DNA of 64,000 nucleotides, taken from positions 117,501 to 181,500 of the forward strand of contig CAUJNA010003799.1 of NCBI GenBank assembly GCA_963377175.1. The letters run 5' to 3'. This stretch comes from Effrenium voratum. Lineage: Eukaryota; Sar; Dinophyceae; Suessiales; Symbiodiniaceae. The notes beneath the pieces are model-generated. The model saw only the letters and a list, made by a program, of their open reading frames with translations. It ran no database searches and had not been told where the DNA came from. Each line of letters starts with the position of its first letter. The first letter of the stretch is position 1. Shown piece after piece: positions 50,140 through 62,527 of the stretch. The translations under genes were made by a program, and so were the position numbers.

Positions 50140-50243
50140 CTGCAACTTATAAACACTCGAAAGCCGCAAAAAGCGCCGGAGCATTGGAAACCACCTCCCA
50201 AGCCACCAACCACGCGGGCGGAGCCTTCGAGGCCCTGTTTGGA
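50140..50243 (+). CDS. Possible exon
   Basis: Frame YKHSKAAKSAGALETTSQAT then NHAGGAFEALFG, alanine-rich. No clear borders. The same stretch is open on the minus strand. Confidence 0.35.
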
Positions 50244-51726
50244 CCCATTTTCCTCCAGAAGGGTTCCTATTGAGTTTTTTATGGACGGAGGATAGCCCCG
50301 TTTTTTCAGGTCCCTTTAAAGGGGAAGCCAATAGGGCCGCCCACAAACTGGTGATTCCCAACAGCCTGCCTTGTATGGGCGGGGTGCTTGGCAAAAAGCA
50401 GTCAGGAACAGGTAGCCTTACAACCATGGCAAGTCGGTTACAACTTATTTGGCACATTGATTGTGCGAATGCAATTTGTCAACGGAGGGTTGTGGGGTCG
50501 TCTATAGACGTGGGGCCCCGTGGCTGCACTGCCAGGGTTATCTTGAGGATGTCAATTTAGGTGTGCCTTGTTCTTGAGGGTACCCTTTTTGGGGTGGGTT
50601 TAAAGACCAAGCAAGGTAAGCTCACTAATCTTTGGCGTCCCAATCCTGTGTTAAGACCTGGTTGGATCCAGTAGACAGACCAAGCCGCTGAACCCCAACT
50701 CCAAGGTTCGATGATGGCGCCGCGGTCCCAGGCGGCATTGACTTGGCTCGACTTGAAGCTGGCGTTGGAGCTTTGGCACCTGCCCTGTCCGTTAAATGTC
50801 CCAAACTGCTTCAACAGGATGTGGCTTTGTTTGAAAAGCGGCCTAGATGTGCTTAATGTCGATGCCGGATTCATCAACCTTACGGAGGAATACAGGGGCG
50901 TGTTCTGCCAAAAGTGCTCGAGTTCCTGTTAGATTAGTGGGTTCATTGTGAACTCTTCGCGTTGCTTGCCTCGGCCAGTGTGCTTTGTTGCTGAGATGGT
51001 TCTCAAGATATATGGCGGCCGCATGTTCGCGCGTTTCCATATGGCTTCAAGGGCTAGAACGAGAGCTGCAGTCTGAGAGCTAAAGAAGGGCAGTGGATGG
51101 GGGGCCGAGCGAAAGCCAGGGAGCCACCAGACCTTTCTAGGGGCAGTTTGCTTGAGTGTTAACCTCAGAAAGCCTGGTTTCTAGGGAAATTTCTAGGCTC
51201 AGGGCCTTGCTTCAGAGGGGCTGGACCAACAGGAAGTTTTCTGTTCACTGTGGCTACTATCCTTGTGGCTTCCCTTTCAAACACTCCCTATCCTCTATGC
51301 ACTTGTCCTCTGGTTGCCATCCCTGGGAAGGAGCCTGGCAGGTACTCAAGCTGGGTAACATAGTCGGTAGAACCCACTTACAGGACTTGTAGCAGAGGTG
51401 AATATACGAGTTTGAGTATGAGCAAATCCCTAATACCCCCCGTCCAGATCCATTAGGGGCCACCCCCTTACAATCTCCATGATATCCCTTGACCTCATGG
51501 TTTCGGGTTGCAAGCCGCTTGAATTCCTGGCAGGCAAAATGCCGGGCATGGTGAAGAATCGGACGTGCACACTTCCTTAAGGCGAGAGGCTGGAGAGAGA
51601 CAGAATGGCGAGCTCCTGATGCCCAGACTTGTGGTTGGGGGGGTCTGGAGGTTTCGGGTTGCAAGCTCCCAGCCATCCCTTTTTTCGCAGCGCCTGCTCT
51701 AAACACAACGGCAATTCTACTAACAG
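50244..51726. other. Non-coding tract
   Basis: A stretch at about 50711-50932 is open in two plus-strand frames, both protein-like, so I do not choose. Otherwise nothing. Confidence 0.35.
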
Positions 51727-51810
51727 GCGGCCAAATTCCAGACGCCGAAGGGCGTCCGGGAAGTCATGGGCTGGGCCTTTGGAGGGAGCTCTTATTTCAG
51801 GCGTCGGTAG
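51727..51810 (+). CDS. Exon, possibly terminal
   Basis: Preceded by TTCTACTAACAG, which even holds a yeast-like branch sequence. Frame AAKFQTPKGVREVMGWAFGG then SSYFRRR and TAG at 51808-51810. Good composition. No family recognised. Confidence 0.5.
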   Translation, partial: AAKFQTPKGVREVMGWAFGGSSYFRRR

Positions 51811-52954
51811 TATTGGGGTGCTTACCCAGGAGTCCTATATTCCCTCTTTTGGTCACCTTTTTGGGAGAGTGTCACTTGGTGGGGGTGTTGTTTTAAGGGG
51901 AAAGTATAGGGAGCCCTGTTAATTACCTGGTGGACAAGCAAGTCGGCATCCCCTCCAACATGTTTCCTCGGCCTTGGGTTTCCGCGGGTCAGAAGGCAAA
52001 GCCTAATTGTCAGTTTTTCAGAGGTGAAGGAGAGCACCCAACTAAAATGGGTGAGATGTTCCTTTTGTTTCCGAGCAAGAGCCGAACAAGGGATTCCCAA
52101 GAAGAACACGCCCACATGGAAAGGGCGGCCCCTTCTGTGGTGGGCGGACCTTTGTTTCCCGCCGTTCCCGGAGGCCAATTGGTGACTATCCCAAGGGAAC
52201 GCAGCTAAGCCAATGCTCTCAGCCTTGGTCGTGCCCTCCTTTTTTTGAGGGGCTTCCCTGTCAAGTCAACCACAATTCTGAGGCGCCCCATTTGATATGA
52301 ACATCCAGTGAAGGGCCATGTTCCAGGAGTCAAACAAATACGCCGAGCCCGCAGGGGTACAGCCGAGTTTTGCAGGATTTCGGTAGAAGGATGCATGCAC
52401 AAATTACTTGGATTGCAAGGATTTGGATGCTCTAGATCGGCTGGCCTGGTGATTTGTTCAACCCCAAATGCATCCTTTGTGGCACCAAACGTTTTGGCAC
52501 GTTTGAGGTGCCCGGAAATTGGGGGTAGCCCCTTATGGGCAATTCTTCTTGGAGCTCCCTTTAGAAATGCCCCACTGAATCGCTCCCTGCCATCGAAATG
52601 GGCTTGTGCACAGGAGTCTTCGGCAGCTACCCGTTCGTATTTTTTTCTGCAGATGTTCATTTAGGTTTTCCGCATTTGATTCGGCAAAAGCTGTGCATTG
52701 AACAATTCCCTCTCCATGCCTGCGGGTCCACGAGCATTCTCTGGTTTCTCTTTTGGTTTTCCTTGGGGTGTGGTTTCGGAGTCAAAGCCGAGCGGAAAAG
52801 TGTTGCCCTGCACATGCCCCCAATGGCTTGTTTTTCTGAATTAGAGTGCCCCGAAAAATGTGTGGTCAATTCTCTTTCAAACGAAGGAACTTTCTTGGGC
52901 TTCCCCCGCTTCCCCCAAAAAACCGACGCCCACTTCTGGCTTCCCTCCTCCCAT
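51811..52954. other. Non-coding tract
   Basis: Open frames on both strands but none with exon-like codon use. No repeat family ends recognised. Confidence 0.4.
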
Positions 52955-53050
52955 GTCCAGGCCCGTGCTGTCGTTGACCTCGGGCTGCGGCCGGAAGTGC
53001 ATGAGCTTGCCGTAGGTTTGGTCCATTCGCAGCTCTCGAATGTCGCAGCA
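52955..53050 (-). CDS. Minus-strand exon, product unknown
   Basis: On the minus strand: RELRMDQTYGKLMHFRPQPE then VNDSTGLDM, strongly GC-ending codons and balanced composition. The plus-strand reading of the same DNA (ARAVVDLGLRPEVHELAVGL) is also plausible, so the strand is not certain. Confidence 0.4.
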
Positions 53051-53684
53051 TCTCTGGTGTTTGCCTATCCCGGTTGAGTGGCCTCCTTTAGCTCCAAGGC
53101 TAAACATGAAATCAACCCCCAAGAAGGCGCAATTCCTCTTGAAAAGCGGAGCCAGCTCCTTTGAGCAAGCACAAAGCTTTCTCCAGATTCGACCTTTCAA
53201 CCACAAGGGTTCTACCATGTGGAGAAACACTCCAAAGCATGGTGAGTTGGGCTCTTCTGAGCGTTTCAGGTTGCAGTCTCCACCAACAGAAGCTCAAGCA
53301 CAGCGCGTTTGAAATACTGTGACTATGACTTCTGGTCTACGGTCGTTTGAAGGACATATCTGCTTGTGTTTGTTGAGGGTGCTCTTTTTCAGGTTGTTTT
53401 GAAGGGACACCAGACAGAACAGCATTTTGCCGGGTCCCCATATTTAACATGCACCGATTTGTTGATTGGTGCCCGGTGGTTTGTGTTTGGAGCAGAGGGA
53501 ATGGCTCCCAGCTTGCGGCCGAGTGGAGTGCGATGCGCATCGCTTGATAATGCACCGGTCGGCTGCGTGCCTACCAAAAAGGGGGGCGAAGCGCCAAAAA
53601 GCGGGTTGCTGCGTGGCCGGATTTAGAGCTCACGGGCCTACCTATAGTTCCCTTGCGGATTTTGGGTCTATGTAAACTTGGTGG

Positions 53685-53770
53685 TTCCCATCCCCTTAGG
53701 TCTTTAGGTTGGTTTAGTAGTTTCGTCCAATCCGCAAGTTAAACTTTTGCCAGGGGATTTGAGGACAACC
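53685..53770 (+). repeat. Dispersed repeat, family D2 (diverged)
   Basis: TTCCCATCCCCTTAGG, GGTTTAGTAGTTTCGTCC, GCAAGTTAAACTTTTGCC and GGGATTTGAGGACAACCC in D2 order. Confidence 0.5.
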
Positions 53771-54546
53771 CATATAAAGGCAGCTTGCCTTGAGTGCGGC
53801 GATGTTGAAGGAGGACAGTATTGTGGGGCGTTGGTCAAGAAGCCTTCGGATGGCCCTTCCGAACCCCAAAGTTGATTTTTTCCGGGTGAATACCAAAGCT
53901 GGACAGATGGGGACATCTCGTTTACTTGCACGCTCCCAGTTGTTTTGTTGGCGGCTGCAGAAAGCCCCCAAGGGGCTCCAAGAGTCATATGGAGAGCTTC
54001 TCTCTTGAAGCCGCGGGGCCACGGCAATGTTCGTGTGGCTTGTCCCGAAAAGCCCGGAACCGAACCACTCGCGGAGACACCTTTTCTATTCTTGCAAATC
54101 GTGCGCGTGGTTCTTTCCAGGGGCTCTCGGAAAGAAAGAGAGAAAGAAAGACCGAATGGTCCATCCACTTCGGGTTGCCTCCCCCCTCCCCTCCCGAGAG
54201 CTCGGGGTCTTCAGGAGTGGAAGGCCAACGGCCTCAAGAGGCGAACCCTCCAATCACAGGTGGCAGCCACTTGGGCCGCTAAGAACCCAAAAGGTGTTCC
54301 CCCCAATGCGAAAAGTGCGCATGCGGCCTTTTTCAAAGAGGACACCCCTTTTTGGCTTGAACATTTTCTTTTCTTCCGAAGAAACCAGCTAGAGGACATT
54401 CTACAGTTGAAATCCGTTGTTTTGCATGTATAATTGCGGTAGGCTTTCCGATATCTGGTTTCTATGTTTTAGGAAATCCTTGGTTTTTTGTTGTAGAACC
54501 TCTAGAAATTCCAAGAATCATGGTTTCCAAGTCTTTTTTTTCCCCG

Positions 54547-54671
54547 GGCGGGCGAATGGTTTCGATCTCCTGCACCAGAGGCGCCGGGCGCTGCTGGAGG
54601 CCCTCGCTGGGCAGGCGGCGAGCTTGCCGAGGCGGTTCTCGACAAAGCGGCGAATTCGGGGGGGTCGTTGA
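54547..54671. CDS. Possible exon, strand unclear
   Basis: Plus: FDLLHQRRRALLEALAGQAA then SLPRRFSTKRRI, ending in TGA. Minus: EPPRQARRLPSEGLQQRPAP then LVQEIETIRPPG. Both are GC-rich and protein-like; neither has an obvious acceptor. Confidence 0.35.
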
Positions 54672-54849
54672 CAGGATATTTCGCCTGTCCACGTTTCCAT
54701 GGAACCCCCAGAGGGTCCCTTGGATAGGAAAATTATTGGTCTTCCATGACTTCTCAGTTAGGAGCCATGATCCCATCATCCTGATGTTGACAGCATCACG
54801 GCGCCACTACACCCACACACCATAACGTGGGAACATCATGACGATACAC

Positions 54850-56292
54850 CAGCCACGAACCGTTACACGCGAACAGCATCCACCAGCACCCCAAACATGC
54901 CCCCTAGCACCCGGTACAACCAAAGCAGCATCCACCCGCGCCTCAAACTGCATGCCCCTTAGCACCCGGCCGTCAAGCTCGCAAAGCAGCATGCGCCAGC
55001 ACCCCAAACTGCATGCCCCCTAGAACCGGCCGTCAAGCTCGCAAAACAGCATCCACCAGCACCCCAAACTGCATGCCCCCTAGCACCCGGCCAGCTCGCA
55101 AAACAGCATCCACCAGCAGCCCAAACTGCATGCCCCCCAGCACCCGGCCGTCAAGCTCGCACAACAGCATCCACCAGCACCCCAAACTGCATGCCACTAG
55201 CACCCGGCCAGCTCGAAAAACAAAACAGCATCCACCAGCACCCCAAACTGCATGCCCCCAGCACCCAGCCGTCAAGCTCGCAAAACAGCATCCACCAGCA
55301 CCCGAAACTGCATGCCCCCGAGCACCCGGCCGTCAAGCTCGCCGGCCAGCTCGCAAACCAGCAGCCCCCCACCCGGCCGTCAAGCTCGCAAAGCAGCATC
55401 TACCAGCACCCCAAACTGCATGCCCCGTAGCACCCGCAAAGCAGCACCCACCAGCACCCCCAACTGCATAGCACCCGGCCGTCAAGCTTGCAAAACAGCA
55501 TCCACCAGCACCCCAAACTGCATTCCCCCTAGCACCCGGTCGTCAAGCTTGCAAAGCAGCACCTACCAGCACCCCAAACTGCATGCCCCCTTGCACCCGG
55601 CCGTCAAGCTCGCAAAGCAGCACCCACCAGCACCCCAAACTGCATGCCCCCTAGCACCCGGGCGTCAAGCTCGCAAAGCAGCATCCACCAGCACCCCAAA
55701 CTGCATGCCCCCCATGCCCCCAGCACCCGGCCGTCAAGCTCGCAAAGCAGCATCCACCAGCACCCCACAGTGCATGCCCCCTAGCACCCGGCCGTCAAGC
55801 TCGCAAAGCAGCACCCACCAGCACCCCAAACTGCATGCCCCCCAGCACCCGGCCGTCAAGCTCGCAAAGCAGCACCCACCAGCACCCCAAACCGCATGCC
55901 CCCTAGCACCCGGCCGTCAAGCTCGCAAAACAGCATCCACCAGCACCCCAAACTGCATGCCCCCTAGCACCCGGCCAGCTCGCAAAACAGCATCCACCAG
56001 CACCCCAAACTGCATGCACCCCAGCACCCGGCCGTCAAGCTCGCAAAGCAGCATCCACCAGCACCTCAAACTGCATGCCCCCCAGCACCCGGCCGTCAAG
56101 CTCGCAAAGCAGCACCCACCAGCACCTCAAACTGCATGCCCCCTAGCACCCGGCCCTCAATCTCGCAAAGCAGCATCCACCAGCACCTCAAACTGCATGC
56201 CCCCTAGCACCCGGCCGTCAAGCTCGCAAAGCAGCATCCACCAGCACCTCAAACTGCATGCCCCCTAGCACCCGGCCCTCAATCTCGCAAAT
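54850..56292. repeat. 61-bp minisatellite, about 23 units
   Basis: Unit: CAGCATCCACCAGCACCCCA, AACTGCATGCCCCCTAGCAC, CCGGCCGTCAAGCTCGCAAAG. Spacing is 61 bp where intact (55748, 55809, 55870). Shortened units lack CCGTCAAG or have extra CATGCCCC. Because 61 is not a multiple of three, a reading frame passes through three different peptides in turn; frames of up to 338 codons are open but are not a gene. Confidence 0.95.
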
Positions 56293-57159
56293 CACTTTCC
56301 CCTCTTTATTAGAAGTTAGAACCCCTATAGCTTTCAGCTATCTGGGGAATAATAAACATGTTGTCTCGCGGGGGACCAGCTTATTATTAGGGAGGGCCGT
56401 CTCATTATTTGGGGGGCAGGGTTAGTGGATAGGGTAAGCTTAGCTGACATCCGCATGCTCGAGCAGGATCTGCATTTATTGGTTGGATCTTTAGCCTTCA
56501 TTGAAAGCGTGTGTTGTCCCACGCATCAACCAAAAGTTGAAACATGGGTTTTCCCTCAAAGGTATTGCATGCTGTTTAGGCCAAATACAAAACATAATCA
56601 AATCAAGTTTTGATTCCCTCAGAGCCAGCACGGCATGTGCGGCTGCAGTGCTTGAAGCGAGCTGACAGCCATGGTACATAGTTTTGCCGGACCTCGCGAC
56701 TCGCGTTTATGCTTCTTCTGCTTGGGCTTTTGCGCCAGGTCACAAGTTGACCTCCAGAAACCTTTGGGGGTTTTGCTTCAAACCTTGGGAGAGGGCTCCC
56801 AAACAAGTCAACTACCAAAGGTATTGCGTTTTCTTCCCGGCCACTGGATTTAGGAAGCCCTTCTTACGCACCGGGCCTCCGGAAATAAAAAGGATCAAAC
56901 TCAGGGTGTGTTTGGGGTTGGTTTAGTTGTAGGATGGGTTGAATCAGGTGGGTTCAGGCTTGGTTTAGGGCTGGTTCGGGGTTGATCATCTAAGGCTCAT
57001 CAGCTCTTGGAAGCTTCCAGCTCCCGAGGTGTTCGCCGCTGGAGCTGGCGGCCACCCTGTGGCCCTTCGCCACCTCGAAGCTTCACCCGGCGCCTCCGGA
57101 CCCGGCACGGGCCTCGGGACGGGGGCCGACGGAGGCCGACAGAGGCCGGTGGTGCCGGT
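56293..57159. other. Non-coding tract
   Basis: No clear exon. The GC-rich stretch 57000-57155 is open on both strands without a preferred frame. Confidence 0.35.
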
Positions 57160-57216
57160 GGTGGATGTGTGGTGGATGTGTGGTGGATGTGTGGTGGATG
57201 TGTGGTGGATGTGTGG
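57160..57216. repeat. 11-bp tandem repeat
   Basis: GATGTGTGGTG repeated about five times. Confidence 0.9.
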
Positions 57217-57673
57217 TGCGTGGTAGTTGTAACAGGAATACTGAGATGGTAGCAGCAATGGTAACAGAAGCAAAGTGATCATAATGGTGGTGGTGGCGTG
57301 GTGGTGGGTTGGATTTGCGGGGAGGGGTTGAGGGTAAGATTCGATGCCAAAGCAGCCATATTCCAGTTTAGTTTCCGTTGTTTGGACTCACTGTTGACAG
57401 TTGTTTTTCCTCTCCGATCAGACTGCACAGGTCAAACTTAGTCAGCTGAGTGTTATGTAGACGTACTTTCCACGGAACCCAGAAGGAGTCCCCCAAAAGA
57501 AGATTCCTTTAGTTTTGGGTCTTTGGGGAAACCCATGTAGGTGTCCATATGGGCGCTTGCTCCAAATCCAAAACTACTAGCCTGGCGACCCTGGGAAGAT
57601 GACTTAGGTTCTGGAGGGTTTGAACTGTCCTGGCAGGAATGGACCCATTCGGCTTTGGTGCTGCACCAAGGTT

Positions 57674-57856
57674 AAGCTTGATCCCCCCCGAAAGCAATGG
57701 GCTGGACAACTTGACCGTTCCAAACCCCTCAGTGAAGACCCCAGCAGCGGAGATGACCCAGTCCTAGTGAGTGCAGGTGTTGCATCAGACATGAAGAAGA
57801 TTAGGATTGGTGTGACGAGAGGCTTTGATTGTTTGTCATCCCTATCCTCCAGGTAG
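57674..57856 (+). CDS. Possible exon
   Basis: Frame RKQWAGQLDRSKPLSEDPSS then GDDPVLVSAGVASDMKKIRI, stop at 57854-57856. The composition is protein-like but not GC-ending. The minus strand is open too. Confidence 0.3.
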   Translation, partial: KLDPPRKQWAGQLDRSKPLSEDPSSGDDPVLVSAGVASDMKKIRIGVTRGFDCLSSLSSR

Positions 57857-60022
57857 CGCGGAAACCTGTCCTCTCTCTCTGTGGAGCTCTCGCTTGAAAA
57901 ATCAACAACCAAACCTCGGCCGGCGCTTTTGTCGATCATGGAAATCCACTGGAGGTCTTGGCTGTGAATCTTCTGAGGCTTGGTTCGGACACTCATTCCA
58001 CCAGTGTAGTGTTTTGGTGGTTCACCCCCCCCCCACTTTGAACTCCGCTTTGCAAGGCCGTTTCATTTGGCCCGATATCAAGTCTCGATGAAGAAGCTGC
58101 CAGGTGTTAAGCGGAGGGGGTTAGCTGTTTTTTTCGGAAGGGGGGTTCGGGATTTCTCATTGACTAACGTGTTTGATTCCCCAAACATGTTGCAAGGGAA
58201 AAAGGAAAGCCGTTTTTCTTGCGCGCAGTAGCCAAGATCAGGCTTCCCTACATTTTCCCTGTATCAATTTTACCACTCCGCCCCACATCCCCAGGACTGA
58301 TATGACAGTCGCAGAAGAATGATCATTTTCTGCTGCCCCAAAGGCCAGCCACAGCTGTGTTCACAGGGGGGCGTCGGACAACTTGCTTTCTCTCAGGTCA
58401 CCTGTCAGGTTGGCGGTTTGGATTTGGATTTGAGTTTCTGGTTCTTGTGGGAACTGGGAAACTGCCAATCCAAACCACCAAGCCCATCCAAAGCAGCAAG
58501 CGCGGAAGCTGACTCGCTTTCTGGGCGCCTTCCGAAAGCCAGAGGCCTGGGTCTCCAGCAAGCATTTGCCGCACCTCCCAGGCGGAATCGAATGGGCACA
58601 CTGCCGTGGTGGCAGGGAATTCGTAACTTACGACTAAAATGATGACTTAACTTGACTTGGAAGCACAGCTGGAGTGGGCCCACCCTGAGTGAGGGTACAG
58701 ACAACATGATGACTAAATCTGGCCTAGAGGTGCCTCACAACCACATTCTATAGACCTGATATAGACAATTTTCACCCCGGAGCAACTAGTCCTGGTTTTA
58801 CGAATCTGGGGTAGAGGATGCTAGCGGTGTTTGATCTTGAGGGTGCCCCCTTTTGGATGATTTAAAAGGAACTGGGACCCCTAAAAAAGACGCCCCCATA
58901 GAGCTGTTGGTTTTGCCCAAAGGGAACCACGGAGTGTGCTTTTGCTTTTCGTTTTGCGAGGCCCAATATGCTTAACACGTTCAACACGGCTAGGCATGCC
59001 TGGACTTTGGGAGCTTGCAGGCCGCAAGTCAGAAACCGGGAGTGATGAGGTACGTCGCGTCTTACGTATCGTAAGTTATATGCGCACAAAGGGGAGGGTT
59101 GGTTTGATCTGGTTTAGCACAGTGAAGTTGTGGCAGCTGGAGTATGCGGGTTTTGGGGCCACAGCAAAGGTGCTGAAGAGCCAAGCTGTCGATTTGCAGG
59201 GAGGTCGCCAGGGTTTGAAACATCCATGGGCTTTATGACTGACCCGCCAAGCCAACGCTTGATATCCCGGCTACTGAGTCTCCTTTGTGATAGGGGGGGT
59301 GTCTTTTTCCCAAAGTTGTGATGTTCCTCAAACAACCGCCTAAGGGACCCTGGAATGAGGATTTTCCTGTAAATATCAACAGGCCCTGGTTTCCCTCGCT
59401 TTCTTAGGTGGTGGCGAAATGAATTTCGTCCATCGGTAGGGTAGTTTTTTTTGGGGTCGCGGTTTTGTTGGGCCCAACTCCAGGCGCCGCAGCCATTCGG
59501 CTCTGGGGCTCTGCGTTTCGAAGGTCGGCGGAACCCGACTTCTCCATTTGGGCTACCCCTTTTTTGGGGGTACCCCCGATTTGTTGGCGGTTTTCAAGAC
59601 AAGCCTTTTTGGGGGTACCTCTTTTTTTTGGTCGGTTTTCAAGGGAAGCTACAAGGGAAGCCGTTGCGCCATTTGAGGAGGGCGTTTTCCTAAAACAGAC
59701 ACACGCGTGTCGGCCTCCCTTAGCGAGCAATCCTTTCCAGGGCCCAAGCCCTTGTTTGACTCACGGGTCTTTGCAGAATTGAATTTGGGCCCCGGTAGCT
59801 TGCGGATGAGTGCAACTCTGAGAGGTGATCAGCATCCCTACAAGTAACCCTGAGCGTAATTCCGTGAGTCACACCTCGATTTCACCCCACACGCGTTTTC
59901 AACCTTTTGTGGCCAGTGGGGGACTCGAAATAATGCCGTTTTCTTTTGGTGGACCCACTTCTTGCTTTATGGTTGGGGGGAATCGATGCTGGCGGTGTGC
60001 TTTGGTGTCCCTTTCTTGCTTG
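57857..60022. other. Non-coding tract
   Basis: 58.49-58.61 kb is open on both strands with protein-like content (for example minus VRQMLAGDPGLWLSEGAQKA); the strand cannot be chosen. Otherwise nothing I can support. Confidence 0.35.
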
Positions 60023-60125
60023 CTTCCATTTGCTTAAGAATATTCTTTATGTTCCCTTGTTGGTTTTAAAAGGAACTTATCACTACTGGACCAAAAAAGT
60101 CCCAGGGGTCTTAACCAAATGGAAG
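60023..60125 (+). mobile_element. Short TIR element, family C, copy 3
   Basis: CTTCCATTTGCTTAAGAAT at the left, GGGTCTTAACCAAATGGAAG at the right: a 15-bp inverted repeat. Flanked by CTTG on both sides (60019-60022, 60126-60129). Core TTGGTTTTAAAAGGAAC. Confidence 0.8.
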
Positions 60126-60159
60126 CTTGACTTCGGATCCCCGTTGGGTTCGGTCGACC

Positions 60160-60303
60160 GATGACCCATGCCCCATGCGGAAAGCCGCGGCTCTGTGCCT
60201 GGCGTGCGGCCTCTCCTTCACGGCCAACACCTGGCGGCAGAGCGGCAAGGGCGCCACCCTGGCCAAGGCGAAGGGGGGGGGATTGTCCAGCGACAAACAC
60301 CAC
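60160..60303 (+). CDS. Exon next to a family B element
   Basis: Frame MRKAAALCLACGLSFTANTW (ATG at 60179) then RQSGKGATLAKAKGGGLSSD, GC-ending codons, running to CACCAC just before the TIR element at 60304. The ATG could be a true start with a hydrophobic N-end, or the frame could extend left. No family recognised. Confidence 0.45.
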
Positions 60304-60423
60304 CTAGGTTTTGCAGTAGTGCCGACTGTTACCGTTTCTTTTTTTGGGGAGGGTTCCCCTACTAAAATAGACCACAGAAAAGAGTTGCTACTCTTATTCT
60401 AACCTCCCTACTGGAGGACCTAG
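60304..60423 (+). mobile_element. Short TIR element, family B, copy at 60.3 kb
   Basis: CTAGGTTTTGCAGTAGTGCC at the left, CTACTGGAGGACCTAG at the right. It directly follows the exon-like frame, placing CTAG|GT where a donor would be and CCTAG| where an acceptor would be. Confidence 0.75.
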
Positions 60424-60539
60424 CGACGGGACCGAGAACTCCCTGAAGTTTGGGAATGGAACCTTTTGCTGGCGTTCTTTGGCCTTTGTGGGGTTTCCCG
60501 GGTGTCACCTTTCAACGTTTTCCCGTTGTCAGCCCGCTT

Positions 60540-60703
60540 GCTGCTTCGCACGGGGTCGGATCGATCTGCACAAGGCCAAAGGGCCTTCGGCGGCCAAAGG
60601 GCCTTCGGTGACTCCAGACTGCGTGCCATGCCCAAGCACTGCCCTGGAGGTGACGCTTGGAGTCACCGGCCTCGCAAGAGCGCTTCTTACGGAGTTTGGT
60701 GAT
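60540..60703 (+). CDS. Possible terminal exon with small internal repeat
   Basis: Frame DRSAQGQRAFGGQRAFGDSR then LRAMPKHCPGGDAWSHRPRK, stop TGA at 60700-60702. The 15-bp repeat GGCCAAAGGGCCTTC occurs twice and gives GQRAFG twice. Confidence 0.35.
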
Positions 60704-61889
60704 GCGAGTTTTTTTGGTTTTGGCTGGGAAAGGTGTCAAACAAACTTGCTAGGTATCATGCTTTGCTCTTCTTTTTCCATTTAAGATTTATTGAACCCCA
60801 AATTGAATCCTTTTAAGAGTTTTGAATGGCACGCACACGCGGATCGCACCCTAACCAACATGCTTCGGAAGACCGTTGAGCAGGGCGTACATTCACAGCT
60901 TTGGCGTTGTGCACTTCGTTTTTGGGTGGTGTGTGTGTTGAATTGTTTGGCCCACGGGGAGTGCGCAGCGCGCTTGCCCCCTCATATCTTTGCTGTTTTC
61001 AACCATGCGCTTCCCCTGCGGTTTGTGGTATGAAACCAAAAAATGCTGAATGGGATAACTTACCTGTTCAGCTTCCAAGCTTCGAACTTTGCGCCAGTTG
61101 TTCATCATTTAGCCCAGCGACCAAAAAAAAGTTTCTCCTAGCCACCTGCAGCAGAAAAGACCGTGCCCCTTTTTTTGCGGCCTCCACAACCGCAGTGTTG
61201 CCACGGGGATTTGAACTTCCCACAGCTCAGTTCTGAGGACTTTCTACAAGCATGACAAGCTCAAGCCCGCGGTTTCAGTGCTTTGGCCGGCTTTCCCTTG
61301 GCGGGTGCGAGCCAGAAGCCGCGCCGCGGAGAGCAACCATGGTCGAGCCCGCTGGGTTGGAAGTACTTTAGGCCCCAAAGCCCAAAGCTTCTCGGTTCTG
61401 CCGATAGAACTGAACAACCCTGAGTTGGGACATTTAAGAGGGCTTCTGGATCACGCTTGCGGGACACCCCACCCTTATCCGCCAGCTTGATTCTCCCAGA
61501 GGCATGGCCGGGCATTCGGTTTGTGTCAAGCAGCGGAGCCCAAACATCGTGGGTTTCCGTTTGATTTCCCCTCAAAACCAGCCTGTAAAAGTAGCCTCAG
61601 GAAGTGGCATTTCTGATTACTGCCAACCAGGCCTAACGCCCCCACCCAGGAGGCCCTCTTGTATTTTGTGTGTGGCCTACATTAAAAAAAAACACATACA
61701 TATCCCCTGTGAAAGCAAACGGTAAAAAGAGCAACAGCTATGTGAAACAAGATGTTGGTTTGTAAAGAACATGCGAATTCCCCTTTCCCGAAGAGCAGGA
61801 GATAGCTGGATAACCAAAGCCTTGCGGGCACAGCGAGCTCATCGTTTCGGAAATCACGTGATCTTACCCAGGAAGCTGCCTTGAATTCC
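60704..61889. other. Non-coding tract
   Basis: No convincing exon or repeat ends. Confidence 0.4.
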
Positions 61890-61996
61890 TTCTATGTCAC
61901 CACTTGGAAACCATGGGAACCGTTGTTAGTTGGCATTTACAGGGAAACCACTCTTTTAGGGTTTGCTAGGTGGTGCAGGGTTTCGTTCATCCACAG
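61890..61996 (+). mobile_element. Family A element (left end degraded)
   Basis: ACTTGGAAACCATGGG, AGTTGGCATTTACAGGGAAACC and the right end GTGCAGGGTTTCGTTCATCC followed by ACAG match the other family A copies. Confidence 0.6.
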
Positions 61997-62527
61997 TATG
62001 TCCCTTGATTGGGGATGCCCTTTTAACGTGAGATCCGTTGGGTGAGGCAAACTGGGGCATGGAACCGCGTCTGTTAGGATAATATTTCCGCATTTTCAGG
62101 TTGCCATGCTTCCAACCGAAGACCACATGATGCATGTGCGCAAATGACATCGCGACCGTAGTGGGTGTAAGACGAACGACATCAAAGATCCTTCCATAGG
62201 AAGTTCACTTTGCGTTTGTGAGTCTTACATTTATCTTCCATTTGCGTAGGAATATTTACTGTTTCTTCCAAACAGAAGTTGTTCATTCAACCGGATTTGC
62301 CCACAACCCAAAACCCCCCCCACCCCCCACCCCGCTCCGCGGTTTCCACGTAGATCAACTTCAGGCCGATCTTCGGCCAAGGCGCGAGAGATCTTTGGCG
62401 GAAAAGCCTTAAAGGATGCATGCCTGCCGTATTGAAAGACTATTTGAAGAGATCAAATGTGCATCCTTGTGCTGCATTGCTGGATCCAGACCAGTATCAC
62501 GGCCCCTTACAAAATTTTCTGCATCCT
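61997..62527. other. Non-coding tract
   Basis: C-rich run near 62310-62330; no exon called. Confidence 0.4.

Noticed and set aside
55252..56268. 338-codon open frame
   Set aside because: Lies wholly in the 61-bp minisatellite; the peptide cycles with the repeat and neighbouring frames are equally open.
59482..59504. Element-type hairpin outside the retrotransposon (GCCGCAGCCATTCGGCTCTGG)
   Set aside because: The outer arms do not pair, so it does not fit the hairpin rule.
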